A stretch of 64,000 nt of DNA from an uncultured Verrucomicrobia subdivision 3 bacterium (GTDB taxonomy: Bacteria; Verrucomicrobiota; Verrucomicrobiia; Limisphaerales; DASXHY01), in the NCBI GenBank assembly GCA_937890005.1, contig CALBZA010000075.1, positions 9,072 through 73,071 of the forward strand, read 5' to 3'. Below the pieces are notes generated by a model. The model was given only the letters and a program-made list of their open reading frames with translations. It was not told the DNA's origin and ran no database searches. The position numbers and the translations under genes were made by a program. This document shows positions 8,579-17,220 of the stretch, piece by piece (within the stretch, counting starts at the first letter, position 1; each line of letters opens with the position of its first letter).

Positions 8579-9571
8579 ATGAGCGCAGTTTCGTCAGCAT
8601 CACGGAAAGAAAACCAGCCGAGCCGAAGCGACGCTGGAAAAAAAGTCAATTTCAGCGAAAGCGCTGCGTGGCGCGACGTTGGCGCCGGCTGGCAACCGTT
8701 GTTCGGAAGCTTCCGCGGCGTCGGTTACTCCATCGAATGGCACGATTTCCTCGCGAAACGCGAATTCGACTGGGCGGCCAGTTTTCATCCAGGCTCAGTC
8801 GAGCTTTGCCTGAATCTCGAAGGAACCGGTTTCGTTGAAGGACGCGGCGGCAAGACGGAGTTTACTCCCGGCAGCGCCGGATTTTATTTCCGTGAGAACG
8901 AACCGCTGAAAGCCAAACGGAAAGCGGGCGAACGTCATCAGTTTCTGACAGTCGAGTATTCCTGCCCCTTCCTTGCGAAACATCTGGCCGGCACCGAAGC
9001 CACGCTGCATCCAACCGTCCGCGCCGCCATTGAAGGTCGATCGCCCGAATCCGTTTCCGGGGTCATCACCAAGCTCACCGCCGCACAACAGCAGATCATC
9101 GCCACATTGCGTCAACCGCCCGTTTATCCTGCCGCGCAGGCCGTCTGGTATCAGTGCAAGGCGCTCGAGCTCGCCGTCACGTTCTTCCTTCAACCGCCGC
9201 CGGAGGAGGAAATGTTCTGCACCCGCCAGCAACGCCTCGCCCAGGAACGTGTCGAACAGGTGATCTTCCTTCTGAAACAGGATCTCGCTGAACCGCCGTC
9301 CCTTGAAGAACTCGGAAAGAAGATCGGTTGCAGTCATTTCTATCTCAGCCGGATTTTTTCGAATCACACCGGCAAGACGATCACGCAGTATTTGCGACAG
9401 CTTCGAATGGAACGCGCTGCGGAACTGCTTCGATCGGGCGAATACAACGTGACCGAGGCCGCGCTCGAAGTCGGTTACGCCAGCCCCAGCCACTTCAGTC
9501 AGGCGTTTCACGAAACCTTCGGCTGCTGTCCGGGTCTCTATCCGCTCAAGACACCAACGCAGCAGCGCTGA
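8579..9571 (+). CDS. AraC-family transcriptional regulator, PchR-like
   Basis: 330 residues from this ATG; an in-frame TTG at 8519 would add 20. The C-terminal ~90 residues (about 238-326) carry two helix-turn-helix motifs of the AraC family (LEELGKKIGCSHFYLSRIF and the VTEAALEVGYASPSHFSQAF segment). The N-terminal ~220 residues resemble the ligand-sensing half of siderophore-responsive regulators, although I cannot name the ligand. It lies 92 bases before a TonB-dependent siderophore receptor in the same direction, and a 7-5-7 palindrome lies in that gap. It probably activates the receptor operon when siderophore is bound or iron is low. Confidence 0.85.
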   Translation: MSAVSSASRKENQPSRSDAGKKVNFSESAAWRDVGAGWQPLFGSFRGVGYSIEWHDFLAKREFDWAASFHPGSVELCLNLEGTGFVEGRGGKTEFTPGSAGFYFRENEPLKAKRKAGERHQFLTVEYSCPFLAKHLAGTEATLHPTVRAAIEGRSPESVSGVITKLTAAQQQIIATLRQPPVYPAAQAVWYQCKALELAVTFFLQPPPEEEMFCTRQQRLAQERVEQVIFLLKQDLAEPPSLEELGKKIGCSHFYLSRIFSNHTGKTITQYLRQLRMERAAELLRSGEYNVTEAALEVGYASPSHFSQAFHETFGCCPGLYPLKTPTQQR

Positions 9572-9578
9572 ACATTTG

Positions 9579-9597
9579 TTGCCAAACGCATTGGCAA
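9579..9597. promoter_or_regulatory. Operator-like palindrome before siderophore receptor gene
   Basis: TTGCCAA, five bases, then TTGGCAA: a perfect 7-base inverted repeat about 67 bases before the receptor start and 8 bases after the AraC-family stop codon. No T run follows, so it does not look like a terminator. It could be a binding site for the adjacent regulator or another dimeric repressor. This is inference from position and symmetry. Confidence 0.45.
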
Positions 9598-9663
9598 TCC
9601 TCCGACGATAATCTGCAAACGCGCGGCGGCAGTGTCGGCAGCGGCTCTTTACTTTCTGCCGCC

Positions 9664-11850
9664 ATGAGTCCTTCTCTAACTCGATCGATTTCAGCGTTGG
9701 TAATGGCGCCCGGCGCTGCGGCAATGGCACAAGACACGGCAAATACGCCGCCGCCCGCGTCCACCGGAACCAATGCCCCAAGCCAGCTGCCCGACGTTGT
9801 GGTGGAAGGACAGAACGATCCTTACAAGCCGGAAGCAGTCGCTTCTCCGCGTTACACCGAACCGGTGCGCGACATCCCGCAGACAATCACCGTGGTGCCG
9901 CAAGCGGTGATTCAACAACAGGGAGCGACAACATTGCGTGACGTGTTGCGCAACACGCCCGGCATCAGCATGCAGGCCGGTGAAGGCGGCGGCGGTCTGC
10001 CCGGCGACAATCTTTCAATCCGCGGTTTTTCCGCGCGCAGCGACATTTTCGTGGATGGCATCCGCGATTTCGGCGCCTACTCACGCGATCCGTTCAATCT
10101 CGAACAGGTGGAAATTGTGAAAGGCCCTTCCTCCGCGACGACAGGTCGCGGATCATCGGGCGGTTCCGTCAACCTCGTCAGCAAGACTCCGAAACTTGAT
10201 CGCTTCTACAGCGGCTCGCTCGGTTTCGGCACGGATGATTACAAGCGCACGACAGTGGACCTGAACCAGCCATTGAAGGACCTCGGACTCGAAAGCGCCG
10301 CGGTGCGCTTGAACGGCATGTGGCACGATGCGGAAGCGCCGGGTCGCGATGTGGTTGAAGAGAGCCGTTGGGCGTTGGCGCCGTCGCTGGCATTTGGATT
10401 GGGAACACCCACCCGTCTCACGCTCAGTTATTTTCACATGACCCAGGACAACGTTCCGGACTACGGAATTCCCTGGGTTCCCCTCAACACCAATCCGGAT
10501 CTTGAACAGTATTCCAACGATGCGCCGCCGGTCAGCTACCGGAATTTCTACGGCCTGAAAGGTTACGATTTCGAGGATATCCAGACCGATGTCGTCACGG
10601 CGCAGGTCGATCATGATTTTACCGATTCGCTTCGCCTGCGACAGGTGTTCCGTTACGGACGAAACTATCGCGACTCCGCCATCACCGCGCCCCGCTTCAC
10701 CAGCGTAAACACCAGCACGGACATCAACCGTCAGTTGCAGCGGCGCGAAATGGAGAATGAAATCTTTTCGAGCCAGACCGATCTGCGAATCGATCTGGAA
10801 CATGGACCGGTCGAACAGGCGATTGTCACCGGACTGGAACTGACGCGCGAACTGCAGAAAAACCGCAACTCCGCGCAGACCGCCAACCAGCCGACCACCG
10901 ATCTGTTCAATCCGAATCCGAACGATCAACCCCTTGGCCCGATGCCGCCGATCACGGGAATTCCCAGTAAAGCCCAGGCGGACACCATCGCCCTGTATGC
11001 ATTCGACACGATCAAGCTGGGCTCCATGGTGGAACTCAGCGGCGGCGTGCGCTGGGATCACATGGAAGCGGATTTTCGCAGCTCGACGAACCGCTTTGAG
11101 CGGACCGACGACATGATCAGCTGGCGCGCCGGCATTGCCTTCAAGCCGGTGGAACGCGGAACGATTTATTTCGGCTACGGCAGCTCCTTCAATCCGTCGA
11201 TCGAAGGCAACACCGGCCTCACGCTTTCAGGCGCCACCAACAACGTGAACAGCGCCAACCTCGATCCCGAGGAAACGCGCAGCTTCGAACTCGGAACGAA
11301 ATGGGAGTTTTTCGACAACCGCCTGCTCGTTGGCGCGGCACTGTTCCGAACCGAAAAACACAACGCCCGCACACAGACCACGACATCGGATGTGGTCACG
11401 CTGAACGGCGAACAGATCGTGGAAGGTGTCGAGTTGAGCATCGCTGGAAGCATCACGGAAAACTGGCGCGTGATGGGCGGATACGCCTACATGCAGAGCG
11501 AAATCCGCCAGTCGAACAACGATTCCGAAACGGGTGCTGAATTCGGGAACACGCCGGAACACTCATTCAACATCTGGACCACCTACTCGTTCTGGAAACT
11601 TGAAATCGGCGGTGGCGTCCAATACGTCGGCGAACGTCTGAACAACAACAGCGCCAACGCCAACGTCCGCCGCGCGCCGGATTACTGGCTCTTCGATGCG
11701 ATGGCCACCTACAAGGTCACCGACAACGTTTCGCTGCAGCTGAACGTTTACAACATCGGCGATGAGAAATACATCGACCGTCTCGGTGGCGGACATTTCG
11801 TTCCCGGACGCGGACGCTCCGCTGTTCTGGCTGCAAACTTCTCCTTCTGA
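9664..11850 (+). CDS. TonB-dependent siderophore receptor, Fiu/PiuA-like
   Basis: 728 residues. A signal peptide (about 1-22) is followed by a TonB-box-like LPDVVVEG, a plug domain (about 50-165, with DIPQTITVVPQ, LRNTPGI, IRGFSARSDIFVDGIRD and VEIVKGPSS) and a 22-strand-type beta barrel that ends in a terminal aromatic residue (NFSF). It would import ferric catecholate-type siderophores across the outer membrane using TonB energy. The next two genes (YbiX/PiuC-like and PepSY protein) match the Fiu/PiuA neighbourhood of proteobacteria. Reading can be extended upstream into the AraC gene, but the signal peptide fixes this ATG. Confidence 0.9.
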   Translation: MSPSLTRSISALVMAPGAAAMAQDTANTPPPASTGTNAPSQLPDVVVEGQNDPYKPEAVASPRYTEPVRDIPQTITVVPQAVIQQQGATTLRDVLRNTPGISMQAGEGGGGLPGDNLSIRGFSARSDIFVDGIRDFGAYSRDPFNLEQVEIVKGPSSATTGRGSSGGSVNLVSKTPKLDRFYSGSLGFGTDDYKRTTVDLNQPLKDLGLESAAVRLNGMWHDAEAPGRDVVEESRWALAPSLAFGLGTPTRLTLSYFHMTQDNVPDYGIPWVPLNTNPDLEQYSNDAPPVSYRNFYGLKGYDFEDIQTDVVTAQVDHDFTDSLRLRQVFRYGRNYRDSAITAPRFTSVNTSTDINRQLQRREMENEIFSSQTDLRIDLEHGPVEQAIVTGLELTRELQKNRNSAQTANQPTTDLFNPNPNDQPLGPMPPITGIPSKAQADTIALYAFDTIKLGSMVELSGGVRWDHMEADFRSSTNRFERTDDMISWRAGIAFKPVERGTIYFGYGSSFNPSIEGNTGLTLSGATNNVNSANLDPEETRSFELGTKWEFFDNRLLVGAALFRTEKHNARTQTTTSDVVTLNGEQIVEGVELSIAGSITENWRVMGGYAYMQSEIRQSNNDSETGAEFGNTPEHSFNIWTTYSFWKLEIGGGVQYVGERLNNNSANANVRRAPDYWLFDAMATYKVTDNVSLQLNVYNIGDEKYIDRLGGGHFVPGRGRSAVLAANFSF

Positions 11851-11857
11851 ACACCCC

Positions 11858-12538
11858 ATGCTGATCAACATTCCAAACGTCCTGACACCGGAACAGGTTG
11901 CTGAAGCGCGAAAAATCCTTGAAGCCGCCGAGTGGATCGACGGCAAGGTGACCGCTGGCTATCAATCGGCGAGAGCCAAGGACAACATGCAGATTCCGGA
12001 AGGTCATCCCGCTGCGCGTCAGGTCGGGGAAATGATTCTGAAAGCGCTGAGCGGCAATCCGCTGTTTCTCTCGGCCGCCATTCCAGCCCATGTGTTTCCA
12101 CCTCTGTTCAACCGCTATTCGGGCGGACAGTCGTTCGGCACGCATGTGGACAATGCCATCCGCCAGATTCCCGGCACGCCGCATCGCATCCGCACCGACC
12201 TGTCCGCGACGTTGTTCTTTGCGGAACCGAGCGAGTATGACGGCGGCGAACTTTGCGTCGAGGACACCTATGGCGTTCACAGCGTCAAACTGCCGGCCGG
12301 CAGCATGGTTCTCTACCCCTCCACCAGCCTGCATCACGTCAAACCTGTGACACGCGGAGCCCGGCTTTGTTCCTTCTTCTGGCTGCAGAGCATGATTCGC
12401 GACGACAGCCAGCGTTCGATTCTTTTCGATCTCGATCTGGCCATTCAGCGGTTGTCGAAGGATCATCCGAATCATCCTTCCGCCGTTCAATTGACAGGTG
12501 TCTATCACAATCTCCTGAGGCAATGGGCGGAAGTCTGA
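11858..12538 (+). CDS. Fe(II)/2-oxoglutarate-dependent dioxygenase, YbiX/PiuC family
   Basis: 226 residues, the usual length for YbiX/PiuC. The metal-binding facial triad is visible as H96-x-D98 (FGTHVDNA) and a His of HH159-160 (SLHHVKPV), with R169 (TRGARL) as the likely 2-oxoglutarate ligand. Cytoplasmic, substrate unknown, genetically tied to catecholate siderophore receptors in Pseudomonas and E. coli. It starts 7 bases after the receptor stop, so the two are surely co-transcribed. The open frame extends upstream into the receptor gene, but this ATG gives the family-typical start (MLINIPNVL). Confidence 0.9.
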   Translation: MLINIPNVLTPEQVAEARKILEAAEWIDGKVTAGYQSARAKDNMQIPEGHPAARQVGEMILKALSGNPLFLSAAIPAHVFPPLFNRYSGGQSFGTHVDNAIRQIPGTPHRIRTDLSATLFFAEPSEYDGGELCVEDTYGVHSVKLPAGSMVLYPSTSLHHVKPVTRGARLCSFFWLQSMIRDDSQRSILFDLDLAIQRLSKDHPNHPSAVQLTGVYHNLLRQWAEV

Positions 12539-12554
12539 AACGGATCGGTCACTC

Positions 12555-13874
12555 ATGAGCTTCCGGAAAATCATCTTCTGGCTCCACCTCATCGCAGGTG
12601 TCGTGGCCGGAATCGTCATCGCCATCATGTCGTTCACCGGCGCGGTGTTGGCGTTCGAAAAGGAAATCATCGCCTGGGCAGAACGCGATTCACGAACGGT
12701 TCCATTGCCACATTCCACCGACGCTGTTCCGCTGGACGACATCGTCGCCAAAATTCGCGAGGAAAAGCCGGAGGCACGTCCCTCAACGATCACTGTTCAA
12801 CGAAATCCGGAGTCTGCCGTGATGCTGGGCTTCGGACGCACCAACTCCGTTTACGTGAACCCCTACACCGCGGAGATCCAACCGCCATCGGGTACCGGTA
12901 TGCGGAGCTTCATGCAGACGATGATCAGCTGGCATCGTTATCTCGGACGTGCCAATGATCAACGCGCCACAGGCAAGGCCATCACCGGCGCGTGCAATGC
13001 CGCCTTTCTGGTTCTGGCGGTGACGGGCATTTATCTCTGGTGGCCGCGCAAATGGAACCGCGGCGCATTTCGCGCAGTAGCGGTGTTCAGCCTCAAGCTT
13101 CGCGGCAAGGCCCGCGATTGGAACTGGCACAACGCCGTCGGTTTCTGGACCGCACCGATTTTGATTGTTCTGACCGCAACGGCTCTTCCGATTTCATATC
13201 GCTGGGCCGGAGATCTGATTTACAAAATGACCGGCACAACGTCCCCGCAGAATGCCGGTCCGGGTGGAATAACGGCGCCCGCAGTTGAAATTCCGACTCC
13301 GCCCGAAGGTGCGAAGCCGTTGAAACTTCAGGAACTGCTCGGCAACGTTCAGCGCGAGTTTCCGAACTGGAAAGAGATTACGTTCCGCATGGGTGGCCCG
13401 GGGGGGCGTGGTGGAACTGGGGAACGCAGGTCGGGAAGCCGCGAGGGTGCGACGGAGGCTTCCCGATCTGAGATCTCAGCCACAAATGCGGTTGCATCCG
13501 CTGCAAGTCCTGGAAGTCGGGAACGAGGCGAAGGTGGTTCTCGTGAAGCCGGCGGACGTTCCAACCGGGCTCCGCAGCCCGTGTCGATCACTCTCAAGGA
13601 AAAAAATGCCTGGCCGCTCTTCTCCGCAGTGCAACTGACGCTGGATCCTTTCACCGGCGCAGTGTTGCGCAAGGAAACCTACAGCGATCAAAACCTCGGC
13701 CGACAGGTGCGTTCATGGACTCGCTATCTTCACACGGGCGAAGCATTGGGCGTGGTTGGTCAGCTCGTCGCCGGCGTGGCCTCGCTGGTTTCGCTGCTGC
13801 TCGTCTGGACCGGATTCGCCCTCACCTGGCGCCGATTCTTCAAGCGCAAAGAAACCACTGCGACGACGTCGTGA
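12555..13874 (+). CDS. PepSY-associated transmembrane protein (iron-regulated type)
   Basis: 439 residues. Four TM segments are visible (about 8-32, 140-160, 190-212 and 395-418) with large periplasmic parts between them. This is the architecture of PepSY-associated TM proteins found beside siderophore receptors, some of which are proposed to act in periplasmic reduction or release of iron. Conserved-looking pieces include the N-terminal LHLIAGVVAGIVI, the internal HRYLGR and a C-terminal YLHTGEALG. Residues about 280-340 are a Gly/Arg/Ser-rich insertion whose DNA is packed with palindromes. It starts 16 bases after the dioxygenase stop, so it is probably the last gene of the iron operon. Confidence 0.82.
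   Translation: MSFRKIIFWLHLIAGVVAGIVIAIMSFTGAVLAFEKEIIAWAERDSRTVPLPHSTDAVPLDDIVAKIREEKPEARPSTITVQRNPESAVMLGFGRTNSVYVNPYTAEIQPPSGTGMRSFMQTMISWHRYLGRANDQRATGKAITGACNAAFLVLAVTGIYLWWPRKWNRGAFRAVAVFSLKLRGKARDWNWHNAVGFWTAPILIVLTATALPISYRWAGDLIYKMTGTTSPQNAGPGGITAPAVEIPTPPEGAKPLKLQELLGNVQREFPNWKEITFRMGGPGGRGGTGERRSGSREGATEASRSEISATNAVASAASPGSRERGEGGSREAGGRSNRAPQPVSITLKEKNAWPLFSAVQLTLDPFTGAVLRKETYSDQNLGRQVRSWTRYLHTGEALGVVGQLVAGVASLVSLLLVWTGFALTWRRFFKRKETTATTS
13431..13479. repeat. Palindromes inside the PepSY coding sequence
   Basis: TCGGGAAGCC (13431-13440) and its exact complement GGCTTCCCGA (13457-13466) enclose 16 bases. The perfect 12-base palindrome CTGAGATCTCAG (13468-13479) follows directly. 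They sit in the low-complexity Gly/Arg/Ser insertion of the protein and look like an intergenic repeat that inserted in frame. Confidence 0.55.
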
Positions 13875-14069
13875 CGCTCTGGCAATTGTATGCCGTTCGC
13901 CCTGTCGCGCTGGCCGCGTACCATTTTTCCCGTGGCCAGTGCGTATCCAACCACGGTTGAACACAAACGAACACGAGCCGGATCTCCATGTCTTGAGATG
14001 CGCTTCTTCTGATTCCGCGCCCAATCCAGACTTGAATCCGAAGTTTCGCCCATTGAAACTCTCGCGCGC

Positions 14070-14870
14070 ATGAACCGCATCGTTGAACGCTTTGCCCGGC
14101 TGAAGCGCGAACAGAAAAAAGGCTTCGTCGTTTATATTGGCGCCGGCGATCCACATCTCGACGCCACGCGCCAGCTGGCAGTTGCCTTCGACAAAGCAGG
14201 CGTGGACGTGCTCGAACTCGGCGTTCCGTTCAGCGATCCACTCGCCGACGGGCTGGTGAATCAACTCGCAGCTCAACGCGGCCTCGAATCCGGTACCACG
14301 CCGCCCAAGGTTCTCGAAACGGTTTCCGACATCCGCCGCGAGTCACAGGTCCCGATCGTTCTCTACATCTATTTCAATCTTATTCACAAGGTGGGCCTGG
14401 AACGGTTCATCCAGGACGCCGCCAGCGCGGGAGTCGATGGCCTGCTCGTCCTCGATCTTCCCCCGGAGGAAAGCGCGAATTACGAAGCGCTGATGCAAAA
14501 GGCCGGTCTGTGTCCGATTTATCTCGTCGCGCCGACCACGCCGGAGAATCGCATCGAATTCATCGTCAAACGCGGAGCCGGATTCATTTATTACGTGTCG
14601 CGCGAAGGTGTCACCGGCATGCAGCAAAAGATTTCGGACACGATCGCGTCTATGACCGCAAAGATCCGCGCGCACACCGATCTCCCGATCGCCATTGGAT
14701 TCGGCGTCTCCACGCCGGACCAGGCGAAGACCGTTGCGAGCTACGGCGACGCGGTCGTGGTGGGCAGCGCGATCGTGAATCAAATTGCCGAACACGGAAA
14801 ATCGCCCGAGCTGGTCCAGCGCGTCAGCGCTTTTGTGAAATCGCTCGGTGATGCGGTGAAAGCGAATTGA
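14070..14870 (+). CDS. trpA: Tryptophan synthase alpha subunit
   Basis: 266 residues, normal length for TrpA. It splits indole-3-glycerol phosphate into indole and glyceraldehyde 3-phosphate as part of the alpha2-beta2 complex. The catalytic Glu49 lies in LELGVPFSDP and Asp60 in PLADG, both at the canonical numbers. The phosphate-binding end (GFGVSTP and GSAIVNQI) is present. Position 62 after PLADG is Leu where Pro is usual, a small departure. No trpB or other tryptophan gene is in the window, so the pathway is split or lies elsewhere. The preceding 195-base gap shows nothing identifiable. Confidence 0.95.
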   Translation: MNRIVERFARLKREQKKGFVVYIGAGDPHLDATRQLAVAFDKAGVDVLELGVPFSDPLADGLVNQLAAQRGLESGTTPPKVLETVSDIRRESQVPIVLYIYFNLIHKVGLERFIQDAASAGVDGLLVLDLPPEESANYEALMQKAGLCPIYLVAPTTPENRIEFIVKRGAGFIYYVSREGVTGMQQKISDTIASMTAKIRAHTDLPIAIGFGVSTPDQAKTVASYGDAVVVGSAIVNQIAEHGKSPELVQRVSAFVKSLGDAVKAN

Positions 14871-14877
14871 GGAGCCG

Positions 14878-14960
14878 CAGATGAAACACGGATGGGAACA
14901 CAGGTAAATTCAAAGCGGAATGAACTCCTGAATCTGTGCAAATCTGTGTTTCATCTGTGG
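14878..14960. repeat. Inverted ATCTGTG-word spacer element
   Basis: CAGATGAAACAC (14878-14889) and GTGTTTCATCTG (14946-14957) are exact complements that flank more degenerate copies of the same word (AATCTGTGCAAATCTGTG). The element fills most of the 108-base gap between trpA and the next gene. It matches the word family at the window start and at 62.6 kb. Confidence 0.55.
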
Positions 14961-14978
14961 CCTGAATAACCATTCCCC

Positions 14979-16109
14979 ATGAAAACCAAAACTGACCCCA
15001 AGGATCGTTTCGTCATCATCATGGCCGGCGGACGCGGCGAGCGTTTCTGGCCTGTCAGCCGCGAAAAAACGCCCAAGCAACTGATCAAATTGCTCGGCAA
15101 AAAATCGTTCCTTCAACAGGCCGTCGAGCGCGTTCTGCCGGTCGTGCCGCTCAAAAACGTTTTCATCATCACCAACGCCGCCCAGGCGCCTGAGGTCCGC
15201 AAGCAGCTTCCAAAACTTCCGAAGGACAACGTCATCGCCGAACCGATTGGGCGCGACACCTGCGCCGCCGTCACCTTGGGCGCCGCCATTGTTGGAGCAC
15301 GTTCCACCACCGGCGTCATGGCGGTGTTGCCGGCCGATCACGTGATTCCCGAGGAAAAGAAATTTCAGCAGGTGTTGTCAGACGCCTTCGATCTCGCGAG
15401 CCGCGGCCAGGCGATTGTCACGATCGGCATCAAGCCAACCGAGCCTGCGACGGGTTACGGTTACATCCGCGTTGGCGAACCGTTGCCTCCGCCTGCCGGT
15501 GTGAAGGCTTACAAGACGGTTTTCCATCGCGCGGAACAGTTCGTCGAGAAACCGAACTTCGAGAAGGCCACCGAATATCTGAACAGCGGCCAGTATCGCT
15601 GGAACGCCGGCATGTTCATCTGGAGCTTCGTCACCATCACCGAGGCGCTCCAGAAACATCAGCCGGAAATGTACGAAGCCTGCCAGCGCTGGTTTAAAGC
15701 CGCCGCCCAACCGGCCAAACTCACCAAAGTGCTTGCAAAGGAATATCCGGCGATCACCAAAATTTCGATCGACTTCGCGCTGATGGAAAAGGCGCACAAC
15801 GTCGTCTGTGCGGACGGTTCATTCGATTGGGACGATCTCGGCGCATGGAACGCATTGGCGCGACACGTCAAATCGGACGCGGAAGGCAATTGCGCGGTCG
15901 CGGACTTCATCCATGTCGATGCCGCGCGAAACATCATCTTCGACGCCCGCACGAAAAACCGGACGCCGATCGCGGTCGTTGGCCTCCGTGATTCCATTCT
16001 CGTGCAAACCGATGATGCCGTCCTGCTCGCCCACAAGGGCCAGTCGCAAAAGATCAAGGAACTGGTGAAAAAGCTGGGCGAGAATCCCAGGCTGAAGAAA
16101 CTGGTTTGA
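14979..16109 (+). CDS. Mannose-1-phosphate guanylyltransferase
   Basis: 376 residues, the length of single-domain ManC-type enzymes without the C-terminal isomerase cupin. It makes GDP-mannose from mannose 1-phosphate and GTP in the cytoplasm for glycan or capsule synthesis. The nucleotidyltransferase signature GGRGERFWPVSREKTPKQ lies at about residues 17-34. FVEKPN (about 188-193) is the second family motif, and the hexose-binding NAGMF follows. The C-terminal left-handed helix region is present. It stands alone here, without other GDP-sugar genes nearby. Sure of the family; GMP versus another NDP-sugar is slightly less certain. Confidence 0.92.
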   Translation: MKTKTDPKDRFVIIMAGGRGERFWPVSREKTPKQLIKLLGKKSFLQQAVERVLPVVPLKNVFIITNAAQAPEVRKQLPKLPKDNVIAEPIGRDTCAAVTLGAAIVGARSTTGVMAVLPADHVIPEEKKFQQVLSDAFDLASRGQAIVTIGIKPTEPATGYGYIRVGEPLPPPAGVKAYKTVFHRAEQFVEKPNFEKATEYLNSGQYRWNAGMFIWSFVTITEALQKHQPEMYEACQRWFKAAAQPAKLTKVLAKEYPAITKISIDFALMEKAHNVVCADGSFDWDDLGAWNALARHVKSDAEGNCAVADFIHVDAARNIIFDARTKNRTPIAVVGLRDSILVQTDDAVLLAHKGQSQKIKELVKKLGENPRLKKLV

Positions 16110-16121
16110 ACGCTGATTAAA

Positions 16122-16281
16122 CTTCAAGTTCCAAGCCTCAAACTCCAAAGAAATTCCAAGCTTCAAGAATCAACGGCGCCATTCTCATTGGTAATGCGAC
16201 ACCTGCCGCGTAATGCTGATTGGAAGTTGAGATTTGAAGCTTCTTTGGAACTTGGAATTTGATCCTTGGAGCTTGGAACTT
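16122..16281. repeat. Heptamer-word inverted repeat before rnhA
   Basis: The left arm (16122-16167) is a run of heptamers CTTCAAG, TTCCAAG, CCTCAAA, CTCCAAA, TTCCAAG, CTTCAAG. The right arm (about 16234-16281) is roughly its reverse complement (TTGAAGC, CTTGGAA, CTTGGAG, CTTGGAA). The right arm ends 5 bases before the rnhA ATG, so the gene's leader is made of this element and has no recognisable ribosome binding site. Confidence 0.6.
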
Positions 16282-16286
16282 CCCCC

Positions 16287-16802
16287 ATGAAACACGTCAC
16301 CATCCACACCGACGGCGGTTGTGAAGGAAATCCCGGTCCGGGTGGATGGGCGGCGGTGCTTCGTTATGGCGACAAGTGCCGGGAGGTCAGTGGCGCGGAG
16401 ATCGCCACGACGAACAACCGGATGGAACTGCGCGCGGCGATTGAAGCGCTTCGGGCGCTCAAGGAAGCCTGTGAAGTGACGCTGTTCACCGATTCAGAAT
16501 ATCTGCGCAACGGTATCACCGGCTGGATTCATGGCTGGCGTCGCAACGGATGGCGCACGAAGGACAGGAAGCCGGTCAAGAACAGCGATCTCTGGCAGGA
16601 GCTGGATCAGCTCGCCCGGCAACACGTCCTGAAATGGGAATGGCTCAAGGGCCACGCCGGACACAAGGACAACGAGCGTTGCGACGTGCTCGCCAGGCAG
16701 CAGATCAGCGAGCTGAGGAAAAAGCATTCCAAGGCTGAATTGAAGCAGGCACTGGAAGCGTTCAAGCAGGGCGAACAGCAGCTTTCCCCTTCCCTGCTCT
16801 GA
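16287..16802 (+). CDS. rnhA: Ribonuclease HI
   Basis: 171 residues. It cleaves the RNA strand of RNA-DNA hybrids. All four acidic active-site residues are visible in order: D9 (HTDGG), E47 (NRMELRA), D69 (FTDSEY) and D133 (ERCDVLA), plus the mobile H123 (KGHAGH). The basic handle region GWRRNGWRTKDRKPVKN is present, as in E. coli RNase HI. A ~25-residue Lys/Glu/Gln-rich helical tail follows the fold. A start 7 codons earlier would encode part of the repeat element (MELGTSP), so the ATG before KHVTIHTDGG is chosen. Confidence 0.95.
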   Translation: MKHVTIHTDGGCEGNPGPGGWAAVLRYGDKCREVSGAEIATTNNRMELRAAIEALRALKEACEVTLFTDSEYLRNGITGWIHGWRRNGWRTKDRKPVKNSDLWQELDQLARQHVLKWEWLKGHAGHKDNERCDVLARQQISELRKKHSKAELKQALEAFKQGEQQLSPSLL

Positions 16803-16905
16803 TCCAACTTCAGTTCAGCGGAACTCCAAATGGGCTTTTTGATCGGCTCCGTCTTTTGGGGTTACGCCCAGTTGCGAACTTTTGCCAACAGGCGAAATTG
16901 GTCGC

Positions 16906-17220
16906 ATGAAGTCACCTCGGGCAAAGGATGCGTTCGAAAAAATTCGTCATGCTCTCCGGATGGACGAACTCTCGCCAGCGGTTCGAAAGGTGATCGTTGG
17001 AATTGTCGGAGGTTGCGTGCTCATGGCCGGATTCGCCCTCCTGTTTCTTCCGGGCCCGGCCTTTGTGGTCATCCCACTCGGACTGGCCATTCTCGCCACC
17101 GAGTTTGCATGGGCGAAACATTACCTCGACAAGGCCAAAGGCTGGGTTGAGCGCAGCAAGGAAAAATACAAGCGCCGCCGGCAACAACGCCGCGGCACAC
17201 GCGCGGCGGTTGCCAAATGA
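16906..17220 (+). CDS. PGPGW-family small transmembrane protein
   Basis: 104 residues from this ATG. Two closely spaced hydrophobic segments (about 29-45 and 50-66) surround the family signature LPGPAFVVIPLGLAILA, then FAWAKHYLDKAKGW. A strongly basic tail (KYKRRRQQRR) follows and should sit in the cytoplasm. The family is an inner-membrane protein of unknown function. Its stop codon abuts the convergent pheT stop with no gap, so no terminator fits between them. A start 8 codons earlier is possible but adds nothing recognisable. Confidence 0.8.
   Translation: MKSPRAKDAFEKIRHALRMDELSPAVRKVIVGIVGGCVLMAGFALLFLPGPAFVVIPLGLAILATEFAWAKHYLDKAKGWVERSKEKYKRRRQQRRGTRAAVAK

Noticed and set aside
8795..9886. 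363-residue minus-strand frame across the AraC and receptor genes
   Set aside because: It spans two convincing + strand genes and their regulatory gap and contains no recognisable motif.
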